A stretch of 64,000 bases of DNA from Ctena decussata (taxonomy: Eukaryota > Mollusca > Bivalvia > Lucinida > Lucinidae), in assembly GCA_963989385.1 (NCBI GenBank), contig OZ022508.1:33254166-33318165 (forward strand), in the 5' to 3' direction. The notes below the pieces were generated by a model. It was not told the DNA's origin. It was given only the letters and a program-made list of their open reading frames with translations, and did not search any database. Positions 1 to 11,706 of this stretch are shown piece after piece; position 1 is the stretch's first letter, and the number at the start of each line of letters is the position of its first letter. The translations under genes were made by a program, and so were the position numbers.

Positions 1-2547
1 CAAGGTCAAATATGGGAAAATGCTAGAACATGAGATTTCATGGAAAGTTTTGAAGATTTTGGCCTAAAAATTGGTACATAGAATCATCTTAATGAGTACA
101 TGAAGATTTTTGAGTACAAGAGGTCAAGGTCATTCTTTGACCTTTGACCCAGAAATCTCAAATTTTGACAATTTCAAACAATCTGCTCTAAAACCACTGC
201 GCCAATTGAAACCAAATTTCATATAGAGCCTCGAGGGGTTGATGGAATGAAAATATTTTCTAACGGTCCTGGACACATGACCAACATGACCGCCACGCCC
301 ATATATGGTAAATACCTTTAAAAATCTTCTTCTCCAGAACCAATTGACCGATGGCCTTGAGACTTTGTAAGTAGCATTGGGTACTTGAGTACTATCAAGA
401 TTGTTCAAATTATGACCTTGTGTTGACCTTGACCTTTTGCAGCAAGGTCAAATATGGGAAAATGGTAGAACATAAGATTTCATGGAAAGTTTTGAAGATT
501 TTGACCTAAAAAATTGGTATATACAGTTGTCTTAATGAGTTCATGAAGAATTATGAGTACAAGACTTAGAGGTCAAGGTCATTTTTATACGCCTGTTTTG
601 AAAAAACGGACGTATTATGTCGTGGCGCTGTCCGTCCGTCCGTCCGTCAACATTCTTGTACACGCCATAACTCAGTAACCATTTTGGATATCTTCATGAA
701 ATTTGGTAGGCATATGTATTAGGGTGGGGGAACGTGTCACGTACAAGAATGGTTGCTCCCCCTTTCTTACTTTTGAAGTTATGCCCCTTTGATTAATTTT
801 TTCCCTGTAAGTCTTGTACGCGCCATAACTAGATAACCGTTTGGGATATCTTTATAAAACTTCATAGCAATGTGTATGGAGTCCCAGCGATGTGTCGCGT
901 TTAAAAATGGCTGCTCTACCTTTCTTTGTCTTAGAGTTAATCCCGTTCATTAATCTTATTGGCTATTTTGTGTATATTACAAAAAATATATTTTCAGGGG
1001 AGGATAGTAGAACAAAAAATGGTTCATCTAGTATAATTAGGTTATTTCCCTTTCCCTTGTTCTACTTTGACAAGCAGCTTAAACAACAGTATTTGAGGTG
1101 TTAAATATCTAAATAATGTTGCAGTCATTATACCCCTGCTTTGAAAAAGTGGGGGTATACAGGTTTACATCTGTCCTTCTGTCCTTCCATCTGTCCGTCT
1201 GTCCTTCCGTCCCCTTTTAATCAAATTTTTCATCAAAGATTTCTTCACAACCATACAAGCTAGACTGGTCATATTTGGCATAAAGGTTGATGACGACATG
1301 TTGTACTGTGGGATTGAGAACCAGCCTTCTCCTGCATATTCTTCCCTGTATTTGTCCAATTTTCTTTCTTTCCATACTTTGAATAATGAAATTTTACGTC
1401 AAAGATTTCTCTACAACCATGCAAGCTAGAGTAGTCATATTTGGTATGCAGGTTGATGACGACATGTTGTATCGTGGGATTGAGAACCAGCCTTCTCCTG
1501 CTTATTCTTCCCTGTATTTGTCCAATATTCTTTCTTGTCATACCTTGAATAATAAATTTTTTCGTCAAAGATTTCTCCACAGCCTTGCAAGCTAGAGTAG
1601 TCATATTTGGTATGCAGGTTAATGATTACTTACTGTATCGTGGGATTGAGAACCAGCCTTCTCCTCTTTTTCTTCCCTGTATTTGTCCAATTTTCTTTCT
1701 CTCTTTACTTTGAATAATGTAATTTTTTGTAACAGATTTCACAGCAACCATTCATATTTGGTATACATGGTAACAATGATTTCTCTCTCTCTCTCTATGC
1801 TTTTTGTTACGAAAATAACACCATTTGATGTTAGCAGTTAAGCGGGGGTATAGTCGGATTCGCCAACAGTTCTACTTAGTTATAGAGTGGTTGCCTCTGT
1901 TTGTCTGCCTGTGTATCCTTTTGTAAACAATTTTGTTCATTCTGCAACTCCTTTAGGACATTGAAACGGGCGTATTATGCGCCGCTTGCGAAGCCCTTGT
2001 TTTACCTTTGATCCAGATTGCTCATATTTTGACATTTTCAACCATTTCCTCAAAAGCCAAAGGGCCAATTGTGAACACATTTCATATAGAGCCTCCAGGG
2101 GTTGATTGAATGAAAATTTGTTCAAACGGTCCAGGTCACATGACCAACTTGGCCGCCATTACCGCTTATGGGATAAATCTTCAATATTTTTCTTCCCCAG
2201 AACCAATACACCTATGGCCCTGAAACTTGGTAAATAGCATGGAGTACTAGAGTACCACCAACACTGTTTAAATGGTGACCTTGGGTTTACCTTGACCTTT
2301 TTTGCGGCATGGTCAAATATGGGAAAATGCTAGAACATAAGATTTCATTGAAAGTTTTGGAGATTTTGGCCTAAAAATGGTATATATGGCTGTCTAATGA
2401 GTACATGAAGATTTTTGAGTACAAGTGGTCATGGTCATTCTTTGACTTTTGACCCAAAACTCATATTTTGACAATTTCAGACATGATAAGTATAAGCCAC
2501 CTTGCCAATTGTTCAGGTGAGCGATTCAGGGCCTCATGGCCCTCTTG
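1..2547 (-). mobile_element. Rolling-circle-like element, 'GGGCC' termini (C-type core), interrupted
   Basis: Minus-strand copy of the element seen at 31298-33256. Its 5' end is at 2547, where the complement reads CAAGAGGGCCATGAGGCCC followed by TCGCTCACCTGAAC. The body at 1-586 and 2000-2520 matches the ~443-bp core unit of the 31-33 kb copy. The 3' end lies off the left edge. The element is split by a second element at 587-1999. No coding capacity is visible. The superfamily assignment (Helentron-like or 'pearl') is inference from its architecture. Confidence 0.75.
587..1999 (-). mobile_element. Rolling-circle-like element, A family (copy 1), nested
   Basis: Minus orientation. The 3' hairpin is at 587-615 (arms ATACG...GTTTT / AAAAC...CGTAT) beside a GTCC/ACGG microsatellite at about 631-648. 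Three core units of about 166 bp begin near 1232, 1399 and 1564 (TCAAAGATTTCT...). The 5' end at 1999 reads CAAGGGCTTCGC on the minus strand. It sits inside the 1-2547 element. Short open frames inside it are repeat sequence, not genes. Confidence 0.8.
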
Positions 2548-2621
2548 TTTATATCTCCCATGAAAGATGATATGGGTCCCCTATATTTAGGACATGTATA
2601 GTTTCTTCTTTTCTTTTGTAG

Positions 2622-2858
2622 GTAAAGATGGATCATATGAAAGATAATTTGGATAAAGCAAGAAATCTACAGACAGTTTTGAAAATGTTCGAGGCTCGAG
2701 ACCGTAATGTGGTAGAATCTAATTTTGACAGAGTGAATTTTCTCTCTTGTGCTCAACTTATAATTATGTTAATAGTAGGACTTACTCAAGTTATAATGAT
2801 AAGAAATTTATTTAATGACAGTAGTAGGGTTAGTGGTAAACTTAAAACTAGAACGTAA
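2622..2858 (+). CDS. TMED5: Terminal exon of a p24/TMED cargo receptor (TMED5/TMED1 type), partial
   Basis: The frame GTA AAG ATG GAT... follows a pyrimidine-rich acceptor (TTCTTTTGTAG, ending 2621) and stops at TAA 2856-2858, giving 79 codons including the stop. The protein shows a short coiled-coil segment, the p24-family signature FEARDRN followed by ESNFDRVNF, one hydrophobic membrane span (about LSCAQLIIMLIVGLTQVIMI), and a short cytosolic tail with an LF pair ending KLKTRT. p24 proteins are type I membrane proteins cycling between ER and Golgi in COPI/COPII vesicles; an N-terminal GOLD domain binds cargo. That domain and the signal peptide must be encoded upstream, outside the window. 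ESNFDRVNF and the RT terminus favour TMED5 over TMED1 (recalled family sequence). The internal ATG at 2628 is not the true start. No classical KKXX tail is present. The gene is transcribed toward GEN1, so the two converge. Confidence 0.88.
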   Translation, partial: VKMDHMKDNLDKARNLQTVLKMFEARDRNVVESNFDRVNFLSCAQLIIMLIVGLTQVIMIRNLFNDSSRVSGKLKTRT

Positions 2859-4085
2859 GTAGATCTTATGACTAGATATTTCAACTTTAATTAAAGCTTA
2901 AGATAAGCTGAAATTTTGAGTATAAGAATGAAATATTCTTCTTTCTGCACAAAAAGTATGTTGTAAGGAAGAGGGTCATTAGACGGGCAATTCTAAGGAG
3001 ACCCTGCTATAAATATTTTTGCAGAAATGAGGAATATTTAGGTCTCAAAATTTCCTCTAATCCTCGGCTTGGAGCTTTGTGATGGGCAACAGGTACCTTT
3101 TAATCACAGCAAAGTCTCATTCCTCATTTTCATTCCAGTCGTAGCATTCTTAGAGTTTCAGACATATATGTACTTGTATAGTAGGATATACTGCCAAAGA
3201 TGTTTTTGTTTAATTCACAGACATTACAATGTGCAGGTGTTTTGGCCTCTATTCCACTACCTTAACAGAAATGAAAACGAAAAGCCCTAAAACTTTATTC
3301 TGTACAGTTTTCATGAAGAAGGAACCATAAACCATCAGAACGTAATGAAATTTACATGCCAATAATTGCATTGAGCCATGCGACGTCAAATGACTTTAAA
3401 TGACATAAAAATAAACCATGGCTGTCTACAGTCTGATTGGACATCAGCTACGAATGTAAATATATTAAGCACAACTTCTAACTGACCACTTGCTTTGTCT
3501 TAAACAGTGCGATAATTAGAAGGTATCTTGACATAATTTTCTTATATTCAGTACACCCTATTAGTCCTGTAAAAGTTTCAAGGGTTTGAGATCAATATCA
3601 TTACTACCGTTTTTCCTGGCAATAGAGGATTCACATGTACCCCCATTTTCAAACTTCGCAAGGATTAGGACTTTGGTGAGAAATGTTTTGAAATTTTTGA
3701 CTGAAGTTTCGAATTCTGTTTTAGAAAGATGCTTTTATGGCACAGTCTCAAGTTCAATTCGTCATTTTCTAAATGTTCGCACCTGTGGTAGGCATATGCT
3801 GATTAGATTCCGAAATGTGGTTCTGTCCGAATCATGACAAACTGCTGAAATTTTGCGATTTTCGGAAACAGGGGTACCCGTGTCTTTCGCTAATTTAATG
3901 GAGAACTTATAAGATTTTTATTTAAGCGTTACCTGATATATATTACCAATATGTCAGTTTAATTAAAGATAAAAACATATGTTCGATAGTCCTTTTTTGT
4001 TTTGCAGAAAAGATATATAATTTAGTGGTCGGTTAGAAGTTGGTTCTAGTACATATGCAATAAACTTAATTTTTAGATGTTCATT
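2859..4085 (+). other. 3' UTR and flank of the TMED gene
   Basis: AT-rich sequence with no credible gene. Candidate polyadenylation signals AATAAA occur at 3410-3415 and 4059-4064. Which one is used, and where the UTR ends, cannot be told from sequence alone. Confidence 0.5.
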
Positions 4086-4153
4086 GAAGTGTAAACTACA
4101 TTGGGTCACTAGCAAAGTTCACTTTGCATGCGACTCAATGTAGTTTACACTTC
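4086..4153. repeat. 18-bp-arm inverted repeat (MITE-like hairpin)
   Basis: GAAGTGTAAACTACATTG at 4086-4103 is exactly complementary to CAATGTAGTTTACACTTC at 4136-4153, with a 32-base spacer. No coding content. Confidence 0.8.
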
Positions 4154-4728
4154 GATAAACCTCAGAAAAATGAAATCCATTCCGTTAATGGCACACAAAC
4201 TAGTGGTATTAGATGTCTTTGCTATACAGCAAAGAACAAAGGTGAACCAGATTACCAAAGTTGGAATATTTTTGTATAGTACCTTTTTGCCCGTGACAGG
4301 TCTCTAAACTATGTCAAGGCACAGGAGAAGTGTGTATTGTAAACAGTACGTGCAAACAGCCAATACACAGACCAACAGATGCATCTGAACATACTGCTCA
4401 AAAGTTTTTGTTTTTCTCTGTTTTGCTTAACGAGGAGCCATAGCTCATTGAAACAAAAAGGGATGACTGATCAGACTGCATTGGTGCATAGGCTGATTAG
4501 AGTACCTTTGTTCAGATAGAGTGTTAAGCACTTTTCTTGTTAAGTCTCAAATAACAATGTTCCTGTAGTTGTCTATGCTGTGAGGTACCTTTGTTCATGA
4601 TGTAGCTCAGTGTATGTATATTATTTCTCAGATAAATCCAGCAACAGTGCATTATTATTATACATGGCTCCAGATAAGAGGGTTTGAATTATAATTCTTA
4701 GGTACCATCGTTATTCATTTATAAGATT

Positions 4729-4810
4729 TGGGATTTTCCCTTCGAAAACAAAAACGTAGATCCATCTTATAAGACATCTAAGTTTTTGGGATTGTTGTGT
4801 GGGCAAAAAA
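4729..4810. repeat. K-family palindromic MITE, degraded
   Basis: Imperfect palindrome around GTAGATCCATCTTATAAGA and CATCTAAGTTTTTGGGAT. Related to the cleaner copy at 8421-8512 and a third at 34188-34272. Confidence 0.55.
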
Positions 4811-4874
4811 CGCAGAAATACATCAGACTAATTTACATATTTGAGGTCATTCTAGAGGAGGTTTGAACCCTGTC

Positions 4875-4963
4875 TTAACCCTATTGCACTCAGAACAGCC
4901 AAAACTCCATAGAGTTTTGGCCGTCCATAGAGTTTTTGGCCGTTCTGAGTGCAATAGGGTTAA
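4875..4963. repeat. Short palindrome of the 'CCCTATTGCACTCAG' family
   Basis: TTAACCCTATTGCACTCAGA and its complement TCTGAGTGCAATAGGGTTAA form the two ends, with GCCAAAACTC-type inner arms. It looks like an internally deleted form of the longer copy at 5082-5391. Confidence 0.75.
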
Positions 4964-5081
4964 AAGGTAAAGGTTTCTCATTACCCTTTTACAACTGAAC
5001 AAATAGGGCATAATTTCTGCTCAGTCTTCAAAAAATGTTAATTGTGGCCCCACATAAGCACTTCCTCAGTGAGGCAGCCCC

Positions 5082-5391
5082 TTAACCCTATTGCACTCAG
5101 AACAGCCAAAACTATGTGCTAGTCACAGGCAAAACAGACATATACACATGTATATACCCAGGGCTGGAAAAAATCACAAATCTGAAATTGGTTTACTTGC
5201 TAGACAGGGCTCAGCCTAGAGGGTGGTTTGGGAGAAATAGTCTCCCTAAGCGGGCTGACTTCTCCTGATTTTGAGCTGAGAGAGAAGTGAAAATGTGAAG
5301 AAAATATAGGGAAATCCAAAATTTGGACCAAAACTTCTCCCTAAAGTCCAGAAAATTTTGACTGTTCTGAACTTCTGAGTGCAATAGGGTT
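5082..5391. mobile_element. MITE with 'CCCTATTGCACTCAG' terminal inverted repeats
   Basis: About 310 bp bounded by TTAACCCTATTGCACTCAGA and CTGAGTGCAATAGGGTTGA, the same ends as the 89-bp palindrome 120 bp upstream. The interior has no transposase-like frame; the open frame across 5211-5432 is not gene-like. Confidence 0.65.
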
Positions 5392-5905
5392 GACAGAACT
5401 GCCTGTGAGGCAGTTCTAGAGAGGTGCCACAAAATGATTTTTTTTTTTGAAAGTTAAGAGAAATTATCTCAGAATTATCATCAAACTTATCCTTATATGG
5501 AGCAATGAATTATATTTTATTTTCAAGTTTTCTTTTAGTTTGGGTATGGTTAAGTAGCCAGTTAGAGATTAGGACTTTGAGTGCTGTGTGTTAATGATTA
5601 TTCGTTGACTTTATTTGTTTTTGATATTCATTGTTATAGATGCATATATATTTCTACTGTTGAATTGTGGTAAAAACGTTTTTTTATGTGAGAAATGGAT
5701 AATTCAGACTGACTTTAAATTGGTGAGATTCAGATATGCATATTTTACCCTATCATCCTTACAGACAAAATAAGAATCCATTACCAACATTGTTAAGTTT
5801 ATTGAATTAAACTGGAATAAGTATATACATAGCTCAAAATATTTAAAGGAGCATCAAGTATGATTTTCATAAGTCTATATAAAACTCTTCACAGCAAAAC
5901 TGGTA

Positions 5906-6106
5906 TGGATGGATGGATGACTTGCAATTTTACATCCTTTTCAACAATTTTTTCAGTCATATCAGGACAATTGGACGGTGATAATGAAAGGCTGTGTGCA
6001 ATGGAACCCTGTTTACTGTAGGAAAGATTCCTACCTCAAGTGGGGCTTGAGCCAGGACCGCTAGATCAGTAGGCCAGTGCCTAACCCACTGAGCAACAGG
6101 GGCTCC
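5906..6106 (-). mobile_element. tRNA-derived SINE with 14-bp target duplication
   Basis: Minus-oriented, head at 6106. The complement begins GGGAGCCCCTGTTGCTCAGT, with an A-box-like TGCTCAGTGGG and a B-box-like GGCTCAAGCC, and ends in a (TCCA)n tail. It is flanked by perfect direct repeats CAGCAAAACTGGTA at 5892-5905 and 6107-6120, the mark of target-primed insertion. A tail fragment of the same family is at 35142-35215. Confidence 0.85.
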
Positions 6107-6965
6107 CAGCAAAACTGGTAAATATGTTAGGAATCAGTGTCTGCTGGTAGACATTGATGCATAACCTATGTATTAGTTTCAATGATGAGTTTTATATAGA
6201 GACTAACAGAAATGAAATACAGTGCCCCTTTAAATATTTGGAGCAGTATATTAATATTGTATAAATTGGTATAACTTAGAATTTGTGGAAAAGCAGATTT
6301 TTGAAAGAATTTCAGTGGGAATTAACACATCTAACTACTGATTCAAATTTGTAATTTTCCAGCTCTGGGTATATACATGCTTATAATTTATGTCTGTTTT
6401 GTCTGTGACCAGCAGAAAGCAAGATAATAGAAATACATTAGGCTTGTGGCTTTGTAGGATTCATGAAAGATTTTGTTGTAGATCCGATTCTGCAACAGCG
6501 CCCAGACAGGCAAGACACAACATTCCATAGAGTTCTTCTTAAAAAATCAACAACACAAAAACAGTCAAATGATTTGTCAAGCAGCATTATCTGTTGGTAG
6601 TGCCATTTTTCACTACATGTAGAATAGATTAAGAATATCATCCTGATTATTGCAGAGGTTTAGATAACCTGGGATTTGACAATCATGAGTTAGCTTCTGT
6701 TCATATTCCACAAAAAGATTCATTGTGATCTGTCATTATAACCACCTTTCTAATGTAATCACAAATTATACTGTATATGTGCAAAGTTTCAGGATCTTTC
6801 AATTTTCACAGTCTGACACTATGAAACCACGAAAATTTGTGTGATGTTTTCAGGCACAAAAACTTGAACCTGCGAAAATTGCCACATATATGTAGTTTAT
6901 TGAAAATTAAGACAGTTTGCCAGAATTGTTGTCAGAACTCCACCTCATCTGAATCATACCTGTTG

Positions 6966-7391
6966 CAGGGCTGTGGAAATACCAAATTTTTCTACTTGTC
7001 CATGGACAAGTAAATAGACAAAATTAACTAGTCCAAACAAATATTTACTTGCCCAGAAAAAAGGTTCACATGAAATAAGGAAAGAATAATAGATAATGAA
7101 TAGAGGAAGAGTTGAAATTGATGACAGTTTCTGGCCAACTATCACAAGGTTTCGAAATAAAACATATGTTGTGGGCACCTGTTAGAATTGCCTCGATGAG
7201 GCAATTCTAACAGGAACCCACAACATATGTTTTTATGACAAAATATGAAAGTATCTCAGAATTATCCTGAAATACTTCCACTGATGACTCTTTGAATACT
7301 TGTCCAAGGGCAAATAAACTGAAATTTCTCACTTGTCCAGAGTGAAACAGATCAAGCAGGACAAGTCGGGCATAGTATTTCCACAGCCCTG
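6966..7391. mobile_element. hAT-like non-autonomous DNA transposon
   Basis: The terminal inverted repeats are CAGGGCTGTGGAAATAC (left) and GTATTTCCACAGCCCTG (right). Flanking CCTGTTG at 6959-6965 and 7392-7398 is a 7-bp direct repeat, close to the 8 bp usual for hAT elements. A 34-bp-arm palindrome at 7161-7231 (AACATATGTTGTGGG... / ...CCCACAACATATGTT) lies inside it. No transposase frame. Confidence 0.75.
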
Positions 7392-7628
7392 CCTGTTGTT
7401 ACATCTCATAGACTGCATAAAGCACTCAGTACAAACTGATCAGATTTTACTAAATGACAGTGTTTATTAATTTTTACGACTGATTATTGGTAATGAAACC
7501 AGTTAAACAAAAGCATTAAATTGATAGATATCATTTTACATGAAACAGATATATTATTAGATGGTGGCAAGAAAACGAACCTTACAGGATGCACAAACAT
7601 TGATTCACTTGCGCCATGCAAAAAGGTT

Positions 7629-7874
7629 GACTTAAGATGAATGGATATACTTTCAGGGGAACCAGCTCTGCCATTTTCATTTTTGCCTCCCTTCTCAATA
7701 TGGGTCAACTCTTAAAGGAAAGAATTTGCTCCTATAAGAGCAAATTCTTTCTTTAAGACTTGACCTCTTTTTGAAAGGACTTCATTCTCTACGGATGCAA
7801 ACAGGAAAGCACAAAAGTTGCTCCCCTTTTAAAAATATGGCAGAAGAATATGGAGGTGTACCCATACACCGTAA
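7629..7874 (+). mobile_element. M-family foldback MITE
   Basis: One of about eight copies in the window. Features are a GGTGAATGG.TAC-like left end, a central palindrome around AAGGAAAGAATTTGCTCC, an AAAATGGC.GA motif, and a right end GGAGGTGTACCCATACACC. Ends are loosely inverted. No protein-coding content. Confidence 0.7.
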
Positions 7875-8420
7875 GGTACATGTTATCTGTAAATAGCGAA
7901 AACTAGAAACTTTCTGTGAATCTGCAGTATGGTAAAAGCATTTATTCTGTGCCCTAGATTCCTCAGGGTCCATACATGATATCTCCGAACAGCAAAGCCT
8001 CTTATCAGACTGTGCGGGTGCACAGGCTGGTTTGAGCCTATTCTGTTCTTATTTATTATTAAAAAGAAGTGAACACAGAGAAGTTTGCTCAGACTGCACG
8101 AATGTGTGGGCTAATCTTGTATTCATCTTTTTCTCATTCTGTAAAGTCCATTTTCTTGTGGTGTGGCTTTTGTAATAGCTTGTTCAGTTTTGACGTAAAT
8201 ACACAGTGTAATCATGGTCATTAAAGCAGATATAACTGTTATAATTTAATTGCAGCATTCTGTCATGATATTGTGACATTAGAAATTATGATGTCATTTA
8301 ATTAGCTAGGTAACAAGTTATTTTTCCTAGTTCAAGTAGTTATTAGGTAATAAGGCAGGATTTTCCCCCACTCAGAATTACCCAAATAGCTAAATCAGTC
8401 TTGGGTATTTCTGCAATGAA

Positions 8421-8512
8421 ATGGGTTTTCCCCTCCAAAAACAACCCCAAAAATCTAGATCTGTCTGATAAGACAGATCTAGATTTTTGGGATCATTTTG
8501 GGCGGAGAAAGC
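8421..8512. repeat. K-family palindromic MITE
   Basis: Inner arms CCCAAAAATCTAGATCTGTC and GACAGATCTAGATTTTTGGG are nearly contiguous inverted copies, with a weaker outer match (GGGTTTTCCCC / GGGCGGAGAAAGCCC). Confidence 0.75.
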
Positions 8513-8770
8513 CCCTGTCATATGACTGAAGAGATATGGTATGTTACTTGTGTTTTCGTTTTGCGGCAGCCAATCATTTTGAAAGTATTTTACCTTAGTA
8601 TTTCAAATACTCGATGATCATGAAATCTGGTGAATGAGATTGTTTTGTATAGCATTCTCATTTTCATGTTATTTACATTAAGTGCCATTATTTGCCAGTA
8701 GAACAACCATAAAATAATAGTGCTTATGATATGAACCCTTCAACCTGCAAAGAAAACAAAAAAGTGGAAT

Positions 8771-8841
8771 TTGCAAACAGTGTAGATCCAGATAAGGCGG
8801 CTCATAATGAGCCACCTCATCTGGGTCTACACTGTTTGCCC
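8771..8841. repeat. J-family palindrome (GCAAACAGTGTAGA ends)
   Basis: About 70-bp near-perfect palindrome: GCAAACAGTGTAGATCCAGA ... GGCTCATAATGAGCC ... GTCTACACTGTTTGCC. The same family recurs at 18711, 19304, 25424, 31183, 34894 and, degenerate, at 9120-9420 and 62986. Confidence 0.85.
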
Positions 8842-8932
8842 TTTGGTTATTGAATTCTCAGTATTATATACCTTGGACAAATATTTTTTTGAAATTTTGC
8901 AGACATAAATTTTTTCTTCTGCTTTTTAGCTC

Positions 8933-9078
8933 GCCTGAACGAAGTTCAGGAAGAGCTATTGCACTACCCCCGGCGTCTGCGGTGGCATTAGCAAAATGTT
9001 AGAGTTTTACGTTAAAGTTTTTTATGTGATGGGCAAGGCGCTGTCAGGCGAGCTATCCTGTCTCTGTGACAGGTCTTG
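8933..9078 (-). mobile_element. Core-less rolling-circle-like element, D-family termini
   Basis: 146-bp minus-strand copy. Its 3' hairpin CCTGAACGAAGTTCAGG lies next to TTTTTAGCTCGCC (complement ends GGCGAGCTAAAAA). The 5' end reads CAAGACCTGTCACAG, then ATAGCTCGCCTGA. Both termini match the 37991-39146 element, but the core repeats are absent, so this is a minimal two-ended form. Confidence 0.75.
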
Positions 9079-9119
9079 TTTGGCACTGTAAGGGTTAAGT
9101 GTTTATGATAATTATCTTA

Positions 9120-9420
9120 AATAGTGGGACAGACAGTGTGGACCAAAGCCAATCTGGCAGTTTGATCAGGATCAGCACAGTTGGCCATTCTGCTGAAAGC
9201 CTTTTGACAGGCTGGCATGGGTCAGTTGTTAAAATCTACCACGTTAGTGTACCAGATGTTATTTCATATTTGTACACCAAAAAAAGATTTGGTCGAAAAA
9301 TGTGAGAAGCTTTTGCATTGCAAGTCAGATCAAGATCAGCACTGTTTGTCATTCTGCTAGAAGCCTTTTGACAGGCTGGCAGGGCCCAGCGGTTCAAAAC
9401 TAACAACTTCATTATATATG
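9120..9420. repeat. Degenerate J-related tandem duplication
   Basis: Two units about 190 bp apart share ATCAGCAC.GTT, CATTCTGCT.AAAGCC and CTTTTGACAGGCTGGCA. No gene is visible here or in the AT-rich stretch that follows to 9910. Confidence 0.5.
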
Positions 9421-9910
9421 TGAGATGTTTCAAACCTTTCCAAAAAATAAGGTTATTTTTTGCTAAAAACATGCTCACCTATTATTAATGATTTTGTTCC
9501 CACTCATATGTGTGGGTATTTTGCTGAAAACTTCTGAGATACTTAGCAAACTTTGAAGCCCTTGTAACTTAAGGTCAACAAGCAGTGCCAGTTTAGTTCT
9601 ACAATCATCTCCTGCATAGCCATTGTTGATAAACCTTGGATGTATTTGTTGAATGTGTTGTTTTTATGTACTTATTATATACTATGCAAGACTTGTTTTG
9701 TCTGCAGTCTGTTCATGTGTTTGTGTTCATAGTCTGTGCAAGTCAGTCAAATAATTTTATGCTCTCTGATAGAAAGTCATTGTAAGTTTTCAGAATGCAT
9801 GAAATCACCTTTAAGAACTAGAAATATTTTTCAGAAAGAACAACAAATGTTTCACCACCAGCCCATTTCTCACAGTCTCATTTTCCTCAAACGGGTTATG
9901 TTTGCATGTG

Positions 9911-10137
9911 CAGGGGCGTAACTAGGGGCAATTTCATAATACGCACAACCATGTTTTATTCTCTTCTTCTTGAAGGGAAAGCTAGTATTTCAGCCACTTT
10001 GGTAATTGGTATTGAAATCTTGTCTAATTTATAAATTTTCAGCATGCAAATATGCAGGTGTGTTTTGAAATTTTGTCAATTTTGACAAAATTTCAATACC
10101 CACTTGCGTATTTGCCGTATAGGTAGCTACGCCCTTG
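9911..10137. mobile_element. Small MITE with CAGGGGCGTAACTA termini
   Basis: The ends CAGGGGCGTAACTA and TAGCTACGCCCTTG are imperfect inverted repeats. ATGTG occurs on both sides as a possible 5-bp target duplication. An internal palindrome ATTTTGTCAATTTTGACAAAAT is split across 10070-10093. Confidence 0.6.
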
Positions 10138-10743
10138 ATGTGACCTTGAAAATGAGATCATAGTCAACAAAACCTTATCATTTCTTTGGCTTGTCCCAGT
10201 GATGTATTTCCGTGCAAGTCCATTGAAAATCCAGCAAATTGTTAAAGAAATATTTATAGTGAAAATTAATTGTTATTCGACCAGTGATGTTAGAAATGGG
10301 ATCCAGATAACTAAAACCTTATTACATGTAATTCTTTAGATTGCCCCAATAATGTGTCCACACGATTTCAGTGGAAATCCACTCAACGGTTCAAGAGGTA
10401 TCATGTTTTTAGTGAAAATTTAATATTCAGTCTACCTGAAAATCCACTCATTGCTTAAGAAGGTGTCTAGACATGAAATTGTTATTCCATTTCCAACACC
10501 AATGGGATCCCCACCAAAACCAGTATGCACATTGGGGAGGGGGTAGACATAATTACTGAACCCTTTGTTAGAAATATTGTTTCCTAAAGGGATCACCTTT
10601 CTTCAACAAACCTGTTCAAAGTCCCTTTGTCACCATGTGTAGTATATATTAATTGTCTTAAGGGTTCACAATCTTTAGCAACAAGTTTTGTGCTTCCCTA
10701 TGATCAACCATAAATACAGGTTGGTTTGTACTGCCGCAGTTCA

Positions 10744-10912
10744 CATCGGATAGGCGGCAATTGAAAATGCTCTTAAACAAACCATCAACGCAGATCAAAA
10801 CCCGTTAGAAACAGCGTTTTTCGATTGCAAATTGTCGCCATTTTGCAATCGAAAACACTGTTTCTAATGGTTTTTGATCTGCGTTCGTCAACTGCATTGC
10901 CCCCTATCCGGT
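10744..10912. repeat. Foldback element with ~45-bp inner arms
   Basis: ACGCAGATCAAAACCCGTTA... at 10788 onward is complementary to ...TGGTTTTTGATCTGCGT ending near 10884, around a short ATTGTCGCCAT-type loop. Outer arms GGATAGGCGGCAAT / ATTGCCCCCTATCC extend the palindrome. Confidence 0.75.
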
Positions 10913-11211
10913 GTGGTGTTTATGGTTTATGTTTGAAGCTGTTGAGTTGAATAGAGCCTTTACTTTATATTGTTAGTAACAAAACCTAGAATACTTACAA
11001 AACTGTGACTGTGATGTTATCTTCATACAAATATTTTGGTTTGATAGTAAATGTGCCACTGTTTTTGGTGGGTTTTGCATGAGTGAACAAACTTAAAAGA
11101 ACAAATAAATACACAAAGATGCCAAGAATTTGTAGTTCCTTTATTACCATGTGAGAAAGATTCCAGATGACATACTGTAATTGTCAGACTGTTCCCAGTA
11201 TATCATATTTG

Positions 11212-11456
11212 AACCACAACACGAGAAAACCAACAAAGTTGCATGTGCACCCCCCACCCCGCACAGACTCAGATCAGTCTGGGCAGCCAACCAATCTGAC
11301 CAGTCTTCACTTTGCATGGAAAAGATAGCTAAGGGTCTAAGCTAGCTCCATGCAGACAGCGAAGACTCCGATCAGACTGGGCGAATACCCAGGCTGATAT
11401 GAGTCTTCACTGGATATACATGCCACTTTGTTGGTTTTTTCTTGTCGAGGCTCATT
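11212..11456. mobile_element. I-family long palindromic MITE
   Basis: About 245 bp with inverted ends (ACGAGAAAACCAACAAAGT / CACTTTGTTGGTTTTTTC) and internal 'AGACTCAGATCAGTCTGGGC' arms. Other copies: 18321-18559, 36060-36290 and the split 37601-40828. Confidence 0.75.
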
Positions 11457-11459
11457 TGT

Positions 11460-11706
11460 GGTAAGGTGAATAGATACATTTTCAAGGGAATCAACTCTAC
11501 CATTTTCATTTCTGACTCCCTGCTCAGAGGGGTCTATTCTTAAAAGAATTTGCTCCTGTTGGGGTAAATACCTTCCTTTAAGAGTACAACTCATTTTGGA
11601 AGAGTTTATTTGTCCAGGAATACAAACAGGAACTAACAAAAGTAGTTCCCCTTTGCTAAAATGGTGGAGAAAAAAAAACTTGGAGGTGTATGCCCATTCA
11701 CCTTAA
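11460..11706 (+). mobile_element. M-family foldback MITE
   Basis: Begins AAGGTGAATAGATACATT and ends GTGTATGCCCATTCACCTT. It abuts the preceding I-family copy directly. Internal AAAGAATTTGCTCC and AAAATGGTGGA motifs match other copies. Confidence 0.7.

Noticed and set aside
892..1104. 70-residue hydrophobic frame resembling a membrane protein
   Set aside because: Lies in the A-family core; the same DNA recurs at 12 and 22-23 kb.
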